This document shows positions 47,662-62,731 of a stretch of DNA of 64,000 nt, one piece after another. Numbering within the stretch: position 1 is the first letter of the stretch; each line of letters opens with the position of its first letter. A program made the position numbers and the translations under genes. This stretch comes from Manduca sexta (Eukaryota; Arthropoda; Insecta; Lepidoptera; Sphingidae), in the NCBI RefSeq assembly GCF_014839805.1, contig NC_051131.1, positions 5,444,913-5,508,912 of the forward strand, given 5' to 3'. The notes under the pieces are model-generated. The model searched no databases and had not been told where the DNA came from. It saw only the letters and a list, made by a program, of their open reading frames with translations.

Positions 47662-50600
47662 GTATGTATTTTTTTAATTTATTTTATAGGGCCTATGGAA
47701 AGTAAAGGTTGTTCTAGTGGAAATGATAACGTGAAAAAAGTTTCATAATATGATGTAGATTAAAGGCTGGAATTCATGTCGACTACAATAGACTTATTTC
47801 AATTAAAGAGGAATATATAATATTACCTATATGATTATTTATTTTATCTTATACAATGAATAATACCAAATAAAAATATTTTTGAAATTGCTGCCGTCAG
47901 ACCTTACCTCTAATAATAAGTCAAAAGAAAAGAAATATATATATGAATTAAGGTGGTGTTATTAAAAGGAAACAAGTAAGACATCTATCAACTACAATGT
48001 TACTGGTGCGGCTAATTTTACATATAATGTATGGAAGTAGATGCATAAGTAATTTTGTAGTATTTAATGTACGGAACACCATTGGTTCAAATCTTAATAA
48101 GTACAGCGCAACTTGTTTTTTTATCGCTATGATTAAGTTTATAGTTTTTTTTCTGAAACACTTGATTACATTAATGCCTTTTTATTTACACGGTAATCAA
48201 TAGTGAGAACAATAATTGTTATTGACTTTGTCAATTTTTTTTACAATGTACGGAATGCACAATATGTGTACTATATGTACTACGGAGTACCTATATTATT
48301 ATAATGTTTACCGTCAGTTGTTATTTAGAAAAGTAGTTGGCACTTAGCAGGTGACGTAGTACATATAGGTATAAGTACCGTTTTACTTATGGTTGTAGTA
48401 TAATTAGCAATTTCCGCAAGTTATAGTTATTATTTCAATTAAGGCTGTAAACGTTTAGCCTTTTTATGATTTCCTTCATTAACAAATACGATATGTTATG
48501 GATATAGGAAAAATAGAAACCACGATTAATGTGAAAGTGTCTCTACATTTACATAAGCAATATATTAGTGTCACATTTCTATTATTTTTTGTGGAAAAAT
48601 TTAAAACTTGTCACGTTACCAAGGTACCTATTAGGTATGTTTTGTTTGTGGATAATTCTTTATAAGTTTAGACAGTATTTACTTATATGATAGGTCTTTT
48701 GAATAGTAATTTAGTTTATAACTGGTTGAAAAATTACATATTCAAGTAGGCTAGATTAACTAAGTAATGACATCCTCCAGAACTCTTATCGTTCAGCCAC
48801 GAGCAGCGGTGCGTGCAGTACGTATGTTTATTTGCGTTTTTTTTTTTGTAAAGGTAAAAACAAATATAATGACATAATCTATAGACAATAATGATGCCAT
48901 TAAAAAATTAGGGACAATGCTGATCCAAAAAAAGTAACGGTCGTGGTATACGGGCACATTCAGCTTCGAAGAGTAATCTGATTATATCGAATAATTCGCC
49001 GAGTGGGTCGCACAGGGAGTCGGAGCACTCAGGAAATGGGATGGAATTGATGCTGTTTATTATGATCTGCCCGACATACAGGCACACGAGACCGTGAGCC
49101 AGTTACAGAATATCAGATTTGGGACGCTGTTTTCTGTTAGAACTTTAATTTGATATCTGTATTGACAAAAGATCTTAAACGGCTGACAATGTATGTTTAC
49201 ATAGTTTCTAAATACATACGTAGTAGCTAAAGCTGTATGAACGATTTCAAATGGACTCTACCATAGAACCCATTTGAGTTAATTTTGCGTGGCTCTACAA
49301 CGTAAAGCAAAGCTTTACGATTTGTTTTGCAAATACATACTGGGTATTAGGATAATTTGTACATGTTTAATTTAATTCAACGAACTCGTAAAAGTGAAAA
49401 AATCATATTAAATCGGAGATTTCGTCAAAAGTGATTCCCGCTCTCATCAGTTAAATAACTCGCGAATACTACCACTTCGAAAGTGATTGAGGTTCTACTT
49501 TGCAAGAACCCTCACTAATTTCACAAATAACGCCGCGCCGTGGGCGACTGCTGGTCAATGTAATATTTTTCTTAGTAATAACGCAATAAAACGCTCATTG
49601 CAACACGCAGTGTTAATTCGTGTTTGTACAAATGTTGATAAAAGGTTACTTGAGGTAGCGTTACTTCAGAGAATAAAAATGATCGCGCAATAAATATTCA
49701 TTCTTTATAGTTTTATGTATAAATATACTTATTTACAAGGTTAATTTTTGGTGAAGAGAGAAGATTTAAGAGGTGATTCTAACTTGCTTTGCTACGCGCT
49801 ACGAGAGCGCGTGTGGGTGCTATATTTTTACTTTCTATAAGTAATGAAATGTGTTGCTCGTGGCTTCGTCCGCGCAACTAATGTTTCCCGGCATAAGTCC
49901 AATTTTATATTTCTATGGGATGTGTAAAATTTGATCCGTTTAACGGTTCAACAGTTCTACCGATTTTCATCTAAATTTAACTATTCTAACTAATTAAGAA
50001 CGTAGATTCGTTCAAAACAGTTTCTTTAAAACATATTTTCAGAATACTTATACGAAAAATGATAAATGTAATATATCACTTAAATTACAAACGGCAGCGG
50101 GGATACTGTCATGTGAACAAGGGTTCGCGGCACATTAGACGGTAGGCCCCTATCTGTACGACAAATTATCGGGTGGGATACGTCATGATTCATTGCAAGC
50201 GACCGTTGAATTTGACGGTTTCCGTAGCTAATGACTGCATTAAGAACTATCTATAATATCACTTAAACTAGACATTATATACATTTGTCCTTTCGTAAGA
50301 TGCTACAGTTCAATGATTAAAGTAAAAAAAAAATTGCAAGTTTACTGGAATATTGGTGTATTTCTGTTGTCTTTTATGGTAATTCAGTGTAGCAGGTTGA
50401 GAATGTTTTTGAAAAAACATTACAGACATAATAAATATTGCTTGAAAAACTTGGTAAATAATAAGTAATATAAACTTAAATGTGAACTATTTAAAATATC
50501 TATCTATAATATCTTCTCTAAAATGCCTACTCTAATTTAACGTTCCAATCAGTCAAATAACCTAACCAAAGAACTAAACGCAAATTTTATTGCAAGCTCT

Positions 50601-53600
50601 ATTCGACACAATTATTATACTCTACGCAACGTAACCGTAACAAATTAAGTATTTACTACAAAAGGAGCCAGACTATTGTAATGAGATCAGTTAGCGTGTT
50701 CAAATGTCTACTGCACTTGACAACGAGTACCTCGGACCAGATTGGTAGCGATGCAGTAGCCGACCCGTCTCAGTATTAAGATGGACATCTGTCATTGCAC
50801 CAGACCTTGATTATAATCTATCGCATCCTCCTCGCAGTTGTTTATACTGAACGCCCACTTGATTTATAAACCCCGGTAACAGACGAGTGTTGTGTTACAA
50901 AATAAAACAAACAGAGAATCACTGGAAGTATATTTCGTGTAAACAGAAGAAGTTAATTCAATGTTATATTTGTGTAGACAGGATTCGATAAGTTCCAGTT
51001 TGTAACTGAATCACATTTATGTTTTGAAAATGATGCTGAAAATATTGCACACGTTAAGATCATTAAGGGGATGATCCTAATTTATGCAAATGGTTATTGG
51101 TTTGTGAAGATTTTATTTTCCCACACACACAATATTAATGATTATAATCCGTAATCTCTGCAAAAAGTAGCTATAAAACTAATTTTACAGATGAAATTAA
51201 ACTATTCGCTTTATATGAAAATAGTGTGTGATATATGCTCATTCAAATTTATCCTGGTGTGCGACGACAAAGGGAATGTGGGAGTTTCATTTCCATTCCG
51301 GGTAAGGGACCGGAAGCGGCTCGCAGACGGGATTCCGGAATTGTGGTTCTGATATACTATGTCGGAACTGAACCAGACAACCGGAAAAATCCCGACGGGC
51401 GCCATCTAACTCATGTGTAAGCGGAACATTCGGAAATTCTTGTTTAAATAAGCAACGAGGGCAAACATAAATTCGCAGATGAAAGAAAATGTCTGTAGAC
51501 TTTTGTCTTCTGAGCATTTCACTGAATATTAAAAAAGTTTTCATAATGCATTCTTATAACCTCGGATCTTGGCTGAGGCGTTTCGCTCCTTTATTTTAAA
51601 AACAGAAAGACATAACTTTGTATTACAGATAGAAAATTGTCTTTTACTGTTTGTTTCTTTTAATGCTCGTGTTTTTAGAACAAATGACTATGTCTTATAA
51701 ACATACGTAGATGTTATTCTTCTCGCGTTTTGCATAGATAAGCTAGTCTGTACTAAAGGATTTTGTTTTTGTGTGTGAAGCATTGTTATACATTTTTATC
51801 ATTAAACCTACTACGGAAATTATGTAATTCCAACAAATATACAAGTTTTCTTCATTTAATTTAAAAAAAACATGGGATTGAATCGTTGTCTCAAAGTTAT
51901 TGTAAATAAATTGATTCTACAAAAATCACCATTCGAAAAGTTGTAAGCGCCATGTTTTAGACGCTAATTCGAGTAATAAATATAAAGTTATATTTTATCC
52001 AATGAATGCAGTAGCTCTGTAGTTAATTGGTGAAGCGCAGGCGAGCGACTTCATTAAAGCACATTCAGTTTTATTTGTCCATACCGCAGTCTCCGGTGCT
52101 TGTTGACACGTCGCGAATAATTTATGTTTGAAGGTAAATGACCTAAGGGTATTAGTTCCGAATATACTTTTAAACAGAGGATTAATGCTCCTTATAAAAT
52201 AGTATCGAAAATGTTATACTGTAAACGTGCCCTTGAATGAACTACAAAGCCACTGCGAAATTATGCCTTGCAACCTAATTTGCAACCATGTCCGTGTGTT
52301 AAAGGTGTGATTAAGGAAATTCAACCACTTAACTATTTGTATGTGCTACTTATATAAAAAATCTAGTTACATTATAAAATATACCTATTGTTTAAAGATG
52401 GTATTCCGTGAATTAGTAATACTCATCATACCATATATCTTTGAATCTTCGTGTAAAAGGATGAATTATGAAGGGGATTCTATAGTTTTGCTGTGAAGGT
52501 CTTTACAAACATTATTTAAAGTCACGATTATAGTTAAATCTTTGAGTAATATGTAAATGCTTGCTTAACGTTCAGTTTAAAATAATACGTACTTAGTGTA
52601 CAGTTCAGAACTGCAAGATTTATAGGTCTTGAAATTATCAATAAGAAAAGACAAACTATAATAGAATTCAAATTATTACTAATTTGGAATTTGATCAAAA
52701 TATAATTTTAGATAGTTTGTCACTCAGTAAACCAAAAAATAAGGTATTACACACAAATAAATTAATTGACTAAACTGGAATAAACATCGCTTGCTTAGTA
52801 TTAATTACCATGGCGATAGGCACTTCGATCCTTATTGTTTTAAATAAATGCAGTTCATTGTAATAAGGCTCGTTTAAATATCGACTGTTTTTTGCAGACT
52901 CGATACTATACGGAGGGACCGTCGAAATATCTAAAAATACGATTTTAAGCAGCGCCCTTTCTATTTTCTGTTATTTTACTGAACAGACTGTGATGAATTC
53001 TAAAACACTTTCATTGTCGCCTTTCTCTTGTATTTCTCCATGATGACAGACTCCAACGCTCGTGGTTATGATTTTTTGTTGAAAGTATTTAGCTGTTGAA
53101 ATTGCGACGTTGTATCTCTTACGTCTTAGGGTTATCGTTTAGAGGAAAACGAATCTCCTTATCAGTTACTAATTGTCCAATTTTACCTGAATTGATATCA
53201 TGGTTTTAGTCGAGGCTCCTTTACACCTCTGTGTATGCATTAGTTCATCTTATACTTTATTTCTCATTATTAATCCTTAGTACATATACTATTATTAATT
53301 AAAGTAAATGATTCAACTAAATTGCCTCTTTTCTAAACCCTAATTACCTCCTTAATGTTATTTGTAATATAAGTTTGCCTTGTCAGTTGAATCATAACGT
53401 TCTGAGATGCATTATATTTATGTGTGTTTGCGTTCTTAACGTTGCCCTAGGTATATCAATTATAATGTCAAAGTCGACCTCATTTAAGAACTGATTACAT
53501 TGTTAGTGATAGAAACGTTACTCAAGTTTGAATGTTTAAATAATCTAATATCTAAGGTCAAAGTGTTCATTAGCAATGGTGATGTGTCTAATGGTGTTTG

Positions 53601-56600
53601 ATAATTGTTATCACTTTCTTCAAAATATGAGATTGTTTAAAGTTATGTTTTTGAAATAGTATTAAATCGAAATAATGTGAAATTTTAGATCACTTTATAC
53701 CTGAATAGTTGGTTGCGAACATCATGATACTGACTTCATTGTTATTATTGATTGGCGCGTATTTATTGATGCAGAACTGTTGCCGAATTGCGGGCAGTGT
53801 TGTGACAGGTTTAGTTGCTAACAGAGTTTTTGCTCACGCCCGAATTAGTAAACAGCGTCCCTTGCGAAACACATCGCGTGTTATATCGTGTTCTGTCATC
53901 GTAGTTGTTTACGGCTAGGAGTATTCCCGGTATAGCCATAGTCAATTGGCCAGGCGGCTAAACCATCCCGTCGGCAATTTGCATAAATTGATTGCACGCT
54001 GGAGCCTGGTGTGGACACGGGCCGCGAGGTGTGCGCGGGCGCCCCGTTTCGTCGCGCCCGGCGCACCCGCAGTCGCGCGCCCAACCGACAAACTGATACA
54101 CGTTCTGCCGTAATGCTTAATTACATCCTCGCCCGTCGTAATTATCGCACAATTTAACACTTTTTGAGACATTTTTTCAATTTCTATAACGATAGCTTGC
54201 TAATTTCGGGTCGATCGCGGTTCGCGTGTAGATCTCGCCGCGTCGATAGATATCATCGCTTGTCTACCTGTGACCATAACACGGCGTCCTGTGAGGTTAT
54301 CCAGTGAATAACCTATATATTAGTGATTTCGCCTGCATCATTGTGTTATATGTTCCCAATAGCTCTACAATGCGTCAGCGATACCAACTGAAACAGAGAC
54401 CGTACGTACATTCTGTATACTTAGCGTTTAATAAGCTCATTTCATACGCTTGACCTGATGGCCAATTTGTTTATCGTGACTGAACTCGTAAGTTGTGTTC
54501 GAGATGTAGTCGTCATGCGTGCAAATGACCACGAATGGATTTTCCTATTGAATACAATGGGCTTTAGAAAGTAACACATAAGTGGATCAAAACAATGGGC
54601 ATACCTGTGCATCGATGCAGTGTTCGATAATTTTTATACGGTGCTATTAACAAAAAACAAGTTTTGAACTGAACGGCTCAAATTTTATTGCATCACGAGA
54701 TTAGATTATTCATATTTTGTAAGCTGCGTAATATCATATTGAAGACGAAGATATTTTTGTGAAAATAACGAGTGTGGAGATAATTTTGCAAAATACATCG
54801 TTTCAGTAAAAATTACTTTAAGAGTCGAGTTGCAAGCTCTGTTGGCAAATGTTTTGTAACATGAAACATTGTTGTCGGAAAACTTCGTTGAGTGTGCAAA
54901 CATTCGTCGTATTTCAAAGTAATATTGCTTTGTACTTCATCATCCTACTACTTCATAAACATTTCGTTTTTATGATGTCGATTTGATATCACACCAAGAT
55001 TTTATATCAATTTATGTCTGATAGCTTCATGCTGTAGCTATTTCCAACTACGTAAGAAGGAATAGACAATGAGATTTTTTTTGTCTTTCAACAATACGCC
55101 AAAACTACCACTTTCCTTTATTTTTCTGTAATTAATTGGTATTATGCTTCATATTGTAGAATTGGCTACAGCGTGGTTTACCCTCTATAAGACGTTGGTA
55201 AAATGATGTTCATGGATGTCTGTATTCGTTGCTTGTCGCTCTTTTATTCCGTTTAAGGTCAGAGATGGGAGAGTTCCCGATCATGTCATGTTTTAAAAAT
55301 AAATTTAGACGATTAATGATTAGGTCGTCTATGATTACAAAGTTTTTAATACGGAAGGTGCATAGTTTTTTAAACATAATCTATAAATCATCATCAAGGC
55401 GGTAGAGGCGGACAAAAACTATTTATTCCGCCAAATTTTTATGAACATTATTCTTTATCGAGGTAACAATGCATCATCATATTCTAGTACCGAAAACTAA
55501 TGTCTCATTTATGATAGGCAAACATCTATAAGTAAGATACAGAAGTTTTAGTTTGCTTTGAGTAATGTTTTATACAACTCTTATCAACTTTAAAGTCTTT
55601 ATTCGGTAAATTAATATACTTTTACGTTTGAATTGAAAATGTCGTATATGTAATGGAATAGATGAACAATATATATAGTTACACTTTTTTCAACTTATTT
55701 AACGCAACTGATGAACACGAACTTGATGTACGAAAATAGTTTAATAATGGCGTAAAGTGACCTTAATTGTTGAGTTTGAATGGTGTAAATAGAATGGTTT
55801 TTATGACCAACAAACTCTTTATATTCCATGCTAGTATAGTCCTTTATATTGAATGAATAACGCCTCGAATCAAATGATTCAACATAGATTTTGCGGTTAC
55901 CGCCTTTGAGAATATGTGTCAAGATCACGATGAAATCAATCTACTTATATGTTTATCTTATGAACAGTATATAGTTTTCTAGCTTGTTCTATTAAAGCGT
56001 ACGTCCTTTGTAAGCAATGCAATCTTACACTACACTTTACAGCGTGCAATGAACTCAAGTCTTGCTCTGTTTCTTATATTGTTGTCCCTATAAGAAAATA
56101 TAGAACACAAAAGAAACTACTTTCAATTAGCTTTATGATCTTGCTGTTAGAAATTAAATTTAAAATGATCTTACATTTCATTATTTCTTTAACTAATTGT
56201 AAATTTATAGCATAATTGGTTTCTAAATCAAGTCTTTCAGAAGTACTTTTAGTTTATTATTGTTTGAGTCCTGCTAGTGCAATGTTATAAATACAGCTTA
56301 AAGTAATTGAGCGAGCATTAAAAACTTTCTCTTCCCTAGTGTTTCCTTAATTATTCTATAGCTAATCCCATTAAGATAATGTCTCACTGAATAGTGCTCA
56401 TCAAACTGTCTAATAAACTTAAATTAACACGAATCAAATTGGAAAGAAAAAAACTTCTCTGTTAACGCCTTATTGGTTAAGTGCCATCGTACCATTAAAG
56501 GTCATAAATATTCCAATGATCAATAAATTTTTTACTTAATATGACTCAAATGGTGTAAACTAGCTGTATTAAATTCATCTCTACCTACTACTAGAATATA

Positions 56601-59600
56601 AGCGTGAACTTATACCATATATAATTGTTTCTTCGGTTAATAACATAGATAGTTTGATAATTTGTTGTTATTAAAGAAGACATGAAAACAATACTCTGGT
56701 GTCGCCTTGCTCTATAAGGGACAGCGGCCATATCTTGAAGACATGATAAGTATAAATAATTGCTTAGTTATTTGTCATCGCAAACACATTAAAATAATGT
56801 GTTTATTTATCTAACTGATATTCATAGGCCATTGTTATAACCCCTCTATATTGATCGACCTGCGTAAGGTCAGCCTGGTAGTTAAAACCAAAAAGTTCCC
56901 GATGAAAAAGAGTATTGAATTAATAATTTATTAAAAATATATTCTATGACTGCCTCGGTGGCGTAGTTGTATTGCACGTCCGGTAGAATAGCGCTCTGAG
57001 GTCCTGGGTTCGAATCCCGGGTCGGGCAAAGTGATATTTGGGTTTTTCTGCTCAGTATCAGCCCGGAGTCTGGAATTTGTGCCCGATATGGCGATAGGCT
57101 CGCCCCCTATCACATCATGGGACGGAACATACTTGGCGAAAAGTGGGTGCCCTAGTTGCGCCTCTGCATACCCCTTCGGGGATAAAATGCGTGATGTTAT
57201 GTATGTATGTATGTAAAAATATATTCACTTATTATCATTCAGCGGAGGGTCATAACCATATAAATGGAATAGAACCTTTTAGAACAGTGGGAACATTAAT
57301 CATTGCTTACCCTGCAAGGGATTCCGGCGTAAAGTAATGTTTTGTTATGGGTTCTATAGTAGTCGCGTAACTATGATTACGTTACATTTTAAATACATTC
57401 TAGTGAATAAACCTTCTGTTTATTAGTTACCACGTAACGACCTGTAGTCAGGAAACACTAAGCTAGAAATTATCACAGTTATCTACTAACCTATTTTGAT
57501 AAACAATGCTCAGGCACTCATTTGCTGGACTGTACGTGCAAACTACAAAACAAAATAGGTAGCTTTAACGTATCAATATTCATAAATCCGTGCGTAATGC
57601 CCAACACAGCAACCTAATTGTCGTTGCACGCCATTGTAAATGTCATTTATGATGAAAATGTGCTATAATTTTAGCGTAAACATGTAAAATTAAAATTGAT
57701 TTATTAATGTACATTAAGCAAACTGCGAAACGGGTTTTGCGAAACTGAACGCCTTGGTATGGATGAAAAACAAGATTTTGCAATCATTCGTTTCAACCAT
57801 ATTGTCGGTAATAATTTTAACGCAAAAAGGGCCGGCTTTGACGTTGCAGAATATATTATTGCTAAAAGGAAGCGTGGTAGAGCTCCGGCACTCGACACTC
57901 GATGCAAGAATGCGGAATAAGGGGTCTCTAACCAATCATCAAGTAAAAGGCTCGTTGTTGGCTAGCTGCAGGTCCTGTTTTGAGCATTGCTATTCAACAG
58001 TTTAGTCAGTCTGTTATAATCCATATTTAATTATGCTAAGTCCCCTTTTCTGTTGCATTATGCAGTGAATCTAAAGTAAGTTTGTTTAACAAGGAAAATT
58101 TAGATTCAGTATTCACAATATTATTTGAAAGCGTCTATTGTTGTTTGTCTATAAACTGTGTCTTCTGTCCTATCATGCAAGTTATTGAGCAGATAGTTTT
58201 AATTTTATTTACAACTCATTAAATTATCGTATTGGAAAATTATGTGACGCAGGAATATCAAGTCAGCAATTTAATTATTTATATGAATTAAAATTCATAA
58301 GTTGTGGTGGAAAACGAGATAATGGTTTTCAATTGATACATATTTAATTTGGCGACTATCATTCGTTTAAAATTTAATCTAAATAGTAACCTCTAGATAA
58401 TTATTAATTTTATTTATTTTTGTTTATTTTACAAACACTTTATACTATCAAGTTAATTTGTATACTGGAATTGTATCAAGAATTCGTTTAGATCTACATG
58501 TCGTATATAATCTGTTATTCTACAGCAACCCGGAAGCTTGTTAGACGGCGTTTAATAAATTGCAATCTTACCGCCCTGACATAAATATCTTAGTTAATTG
58601 CAGGTTGAGTGGTGCAGATGGGAATTAATTCCAGGCTTGTAGAGAAAATGGGGTTTCCACAAGAAATAAATAAATGCGAGACTACACGAAATTACTAATA
58701 ATAAAAAGTGTTCTTTCAAAGTTGATGTTAACTTTTAACTAGAGGATACAACGAATAGTTTAGTCACACATACAATTTTATAGTTTCTAGCAACTAGTTT
58801 GTGCTAAAACTCTGACACGTGAAATTGAGCGTGAAAGCACGCGGCAATATTTCGGCACAAGGCTGTGGGCGAAACTGGACCGCAATTACCAAATATTGGC
58901 CCCAATGTGTACCAATTGTATCGTTCGTAAATAGGTTGATTGAGTGCCAGTGAGTACAATCCTAGACAACATACGGATACTATATACTGTCCATTTTTTG
59001 TTGGAATATTGAAGTATAATTTTATTACTAAAAAACTGGTATTTTTCAATATTTACGTTTCAGATAACTGAAAGGATGGAGAAAATAAACTACGATAGCG
59101 TTTTCATTAAAACTTAACTTTGACTTTAGTGAACAAAGAACTTGACTCAACAAATTTGTTGGATTTTAATAACGCAAAACTTGATCTAGAAGTTTAATCT
59201 TTATGGAATAGTGAAAATATGTAGGAGCCAGTAAAAAAATGTAAATATAATTACATACCAACTTTTAAAAAGTTTTTCTGGTTGCTTCGCGTATTTTAAT
59301 ATTTTTTCCTTTAAAAATATTTGTGAAGAAATGTTAAAAAGAAGATAAAGGCACTCAATTTCCTGTATAGTATAATCTATGTTAGACTATATGTTTTAAC
59401 ATAAAATTTTCAATTATGATCTATATTGCATTGTACATTACGCAATAAGTCTGAGATAACATCTGCATAGTTTAGTTAGAGATTTGTTAATCAGAATACA
59501 AGAATGCAAGCCGAATGGTTGAACAATCGACAGGTACTCAAGGTGGTCCGGTGAAGGCAGGAAGAATGCAGGCTTACCTTGTTGGACCTTGCTTATGGAT

Positions 59601-62600
59601 CGAATACTGTGAACTATATGTATCTGTCATAGGCATAGGTGTATTTAAGAAGCTGCTCGAACTGATACTATATATATAAAAGTCGGTTTAAATATAATTT
59701 CAATTCCAATACAAAAAAATAAATGCAATGATTTTAAAATATTACAAAATAAATTTGCTTATATCCGATTCCAGGACAATGTAATACATATTACATATTG
59801 AGTATTTAAAAAGTAAATTTAACATAAATTAAAGCTGGATAGTGCCAAATACAAGGCTGTGAAACCCCTCTATATATCGACGAACTATGCATCTTGCAGT
59901 TTTGATAAATTATTAGCTGTCAAGTGATCGAAATTCGACCATCTAATTGAATATATTTGTAATAGACATTTTATATTTATATACTCCTCAATACAAACTT
60001 TAATTATGCCCAACTCCACACTCCTCCGCATGCCCATGTCTAAAAATGAGTAAAAAGTTTTTCCTTCACGTATTAATATGTAGATAATTCTCATAGTTTG
60101 AGTCAATTCCACAGGCAACCTAAGGACCCATCATTAATATTTTAAATAATTGATTGAAATATGCCAATTAAGTCGTCTACTGAACCTTATCATGACAGCT
60201 TTATACACTGATAGCTACCGGTTAATTAATGCTTCGTAGATGAATTGATGTAGCGCGTGGGTTGTTTTAAATTTATGTATCTTGAATAATTGGTGTGGGA
60301 TCATCCTGACCCACCTTGAAACAGCTTTGTATGAATGTGTAGACAGATATTTGAAGAGGACCTCGATTTAGGTTACGTGATGGTATGAGACTAGCTACGT
60401 TTATATCCATTATTCTAAAGGAGTCTTGTGTTTGTTATTGACTTTTGGCGAAAGAAAAAGCATTAAGACTCTCTCCCGAGCAAACAGCATTCGCTCCATA
60501 CATTTTCGGCGCACGAGTGACGGTACGAAATAGCAGAATTAAAAAAAAAATTTGGTCGTTTTTAAAAATTTGAATCTACCAAAATATTCCTATTAAATTG
60601 TCTTTTTAATAGTGGTTGTAAGTTTAAATGTGTATTTTAGGTGGAGACGCACGAAATCAACAATTTTATTGGAATTTTTATTGTGAAATTGTGAAAAAAT
60701 TAAACTACAAAAGTTAATATAATGTACAAATATGATGTAATATTTTTACATAAAAATTTCTAGTAGATAGCTTTTAAAAATACGGCTAGCAAGCCGTTTT
60801 GCTGGGGAAACACAAGTAGGGAAGATATTTTTTTATTTTCAGACAATCTCACCGACCAAAATAAAAGCAACATAATTGATATTTCCTTTTTTTATGAGTG
60901 GTTAGTAACCTTCACAATTCAGACGAGCGAGTTTTATAATACCTAGTACTTATTGTATGACATTAGGATTTATTAATTCATCAAATCAAATGCAAGTGGT
61001 GGGAAGTACTATTGATTGTTTAAATTGAGTGTATTGACTCACATTTGTAACCTAGTTGATTTATATACGATGTGTCTCCGTAAATTAACCGGCAGGGTAG
61101 ACCGCCGCTAGCTAGATGCTTAGCTAATATCTGGACAACAGCAAAGGTCAACACAAACCGTAGGCCTCATTGCGTCCGGTGATCGTGGCTCAGTCTTAGA
61201 GCTTGCACAAGCGAAAGGCAATGTAAACACAGATGGCAACACGCGAGAACTACAGGCACTGGTGCCAGGTCACAGCAATTTACTGACCATAAATATTTTC
61301 TGGAAACATCTGAAATTATTTAAAACCAAATTTACCTGCACGAAGATGTTAAATACCTTATAATAACAGAATCCACATGTTAGCAATTTTCATATGATTG
61401 TTTATGAAGCAATCCCTACATTGTAGTTGAAATCGTAAACTGTCGTGTTCAGCGTACACATTTCGTTCGGAGCGTGCCTAATCTAAGCATATCTAATGCA
61501 ATAGGTGGCCATGAGCTCGGCCAGTATGCTGCGGTGATGCGCTCGAAATTACAGCGTTCAACAAAGGGTTAATGTGTTGCACAATTATGTACAACATCGC
61601 AGTTTAACGTTTTATTTCAACGCAATTGCCGTAGTTAGTCCCAGACCGACAGTTTTGAACTATTCTCGAAACTTAGGAAGGGTGTACGGTAAACAGATTC
61701 TGAGAGTTAATAACTTGTTAAAGACACTTATGTTACCCAACACTGACTATGTCAACAAAGAAGTTGAATTTGTTATAGAATTTCTATGATTAATTCGTGA
61801 TTCGTCTTACTGATAATAAAATAATCATTGATTAAATCGATCAGTGTTTTGTTTCTGACTTTCGATTTTTTTACGTCAGAAAGAGTTTTAGCTATTGTTA
61901 CAATCATTATTTCGAAGACTGATCAAAAACTCTGACCCTAAGAAGATTGGCCCTAAAATATATTTTACCATAAATGATTTAACCAAATATTTCTGAACTA
62001 AATATAATATCTTCGACAGAACAAGATATCACTGAGCTCTCTCATCCGAAACAAATGATGAAGATAAGTAAGTCAACTTATGCTTACGGTTCACGTGACG
62101 GTAGATAAGGTTGCAAAGGACGCTCCCTCGTAAATCCCAACCGACAAATTACATCGTTGGTCTTTGAACTCTAAGCAGTTTTATGTGGATTACTTTCTCG
62201 GGAATTATGTATATCTTGTCTTATATTTTGAAATTTACGTTTGATGTAAAATAATGTGTAATATTATGCTCAAAATGTCAACTGAAGCATTTGTACTAGG
62301 AATGCACATAGGATTGTTTGCCTTTCCATACATCCAAATACTAAGATTAAAGCTACAGTTGCTAGGCACTTTCTTCTGTAGGTCTAACTGGTCTCAAAAT
62401 TATAAGTAGTTTACAAATGTTTATGCAATAATATTTTTTTCATTCCAACTTCCTCATTTTGGTGATATAATCACCAGAAGCATTTTATTCTTGTTACTTT
62501 TCTGGGCACACCGGCATTTCAAGAGAACGCTATAAGCGTTCGAACCTTTTTAGTTCAGAGACCATGCTGACACAAACCTCCAAACGATTACAAGCCTCGG

Positions 62601-62624
62601 CTCAAGTCCGGTCACTGGGAGGAG
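47662..62624. other. 15-kb stretch without recognised exons
   Basis: AT-rich DNA, probably one long first intron of the gene started at 44397/47639. It contains a Helitron- or LINE-like remnant at about 49850-49990 (GCTCGTGGCTTCGTCCGCGC), the full SINE at 56948-57216 and a GC-rich island at about 53940-54090 (GGGCCGCGAGGTGTGCGCGG, CGCGCCCGGCGCACCCGCAG). The island may be an enhancer or another promoter. No coding exon is convincing. Confidence 0.45.
56948..57216 (+). mobile_element. tRNA-derived SINE, full-length-looking copy
   Basis: The head GACTGCCTCGGTGGCGTAGT carries an A-box-like part, followed by TCCTGGGTTCGAATCCCGGG with a perfect pol III B-box (GGTTCGAATCC). Next come the body shared with the copy at 8098 (GGGCAAAGTGATATTTGGGT, CAGTATCAGCCCGGAGTC, GTGCCCTAGTTGCGCCTCTG) and a short (ATGT)n tail, a common SINE ending. 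The tRNA-like head with the simple-repeat tail identifies a class I SINE rather than a real tRNA gene. Confidence 0.85.
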
Positions 62625-62731
62625 ATGCAGAATTTAGAGATAAGTCTAAAAGCCTCATCAGCGCGAACAGAGAAAAATGGAGTCGTAGTCATGGAAAGCC
62701 CGGCGGGCTCAAGTAATTTCCACAACACCAG
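62625..62731 (+). CDS. Weak candidate for a third alternative first exon
   Basis: ATG at 62625 opens 35 codons (MQNLEISLKASSARTEKN, then VVVMESPAGSSNFHNT) plus AG, ending at a poor donor (CCAG|GTTTTC). The segment is GC-richer than its surroundings and ends in phase 2 as the exons at 44397 and 47639 do. Against it, an upstream ATG at 62564 in another frame overlaps it and stops at about 62716, and the donor is non-consensus after GT. Confidence 0.2.

Noticed and set aside
49850..49990. Possible transposon fragment (CTTCGTCCGCGCAACT, TTCCCGGCATAAGTCC)
   Set aside because: Resembles the ends of common insect elements but is too short and diverged to assign borders; mentioned only within the 15-kb interval entry.
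56948..57030. Apparent tRNA gene
   Set aside because: B-box is perfect but there is no full cloverleaf and the sequence continues into a repeat body shared with another locus; it is a SINE head.
62564..62716. 50-codon frame starting MLTQTSKRLQ
   Set aside because: Short, no splice donor before its stop, overlaps the candidate exon in another frame; could be an upstream ORF at most.
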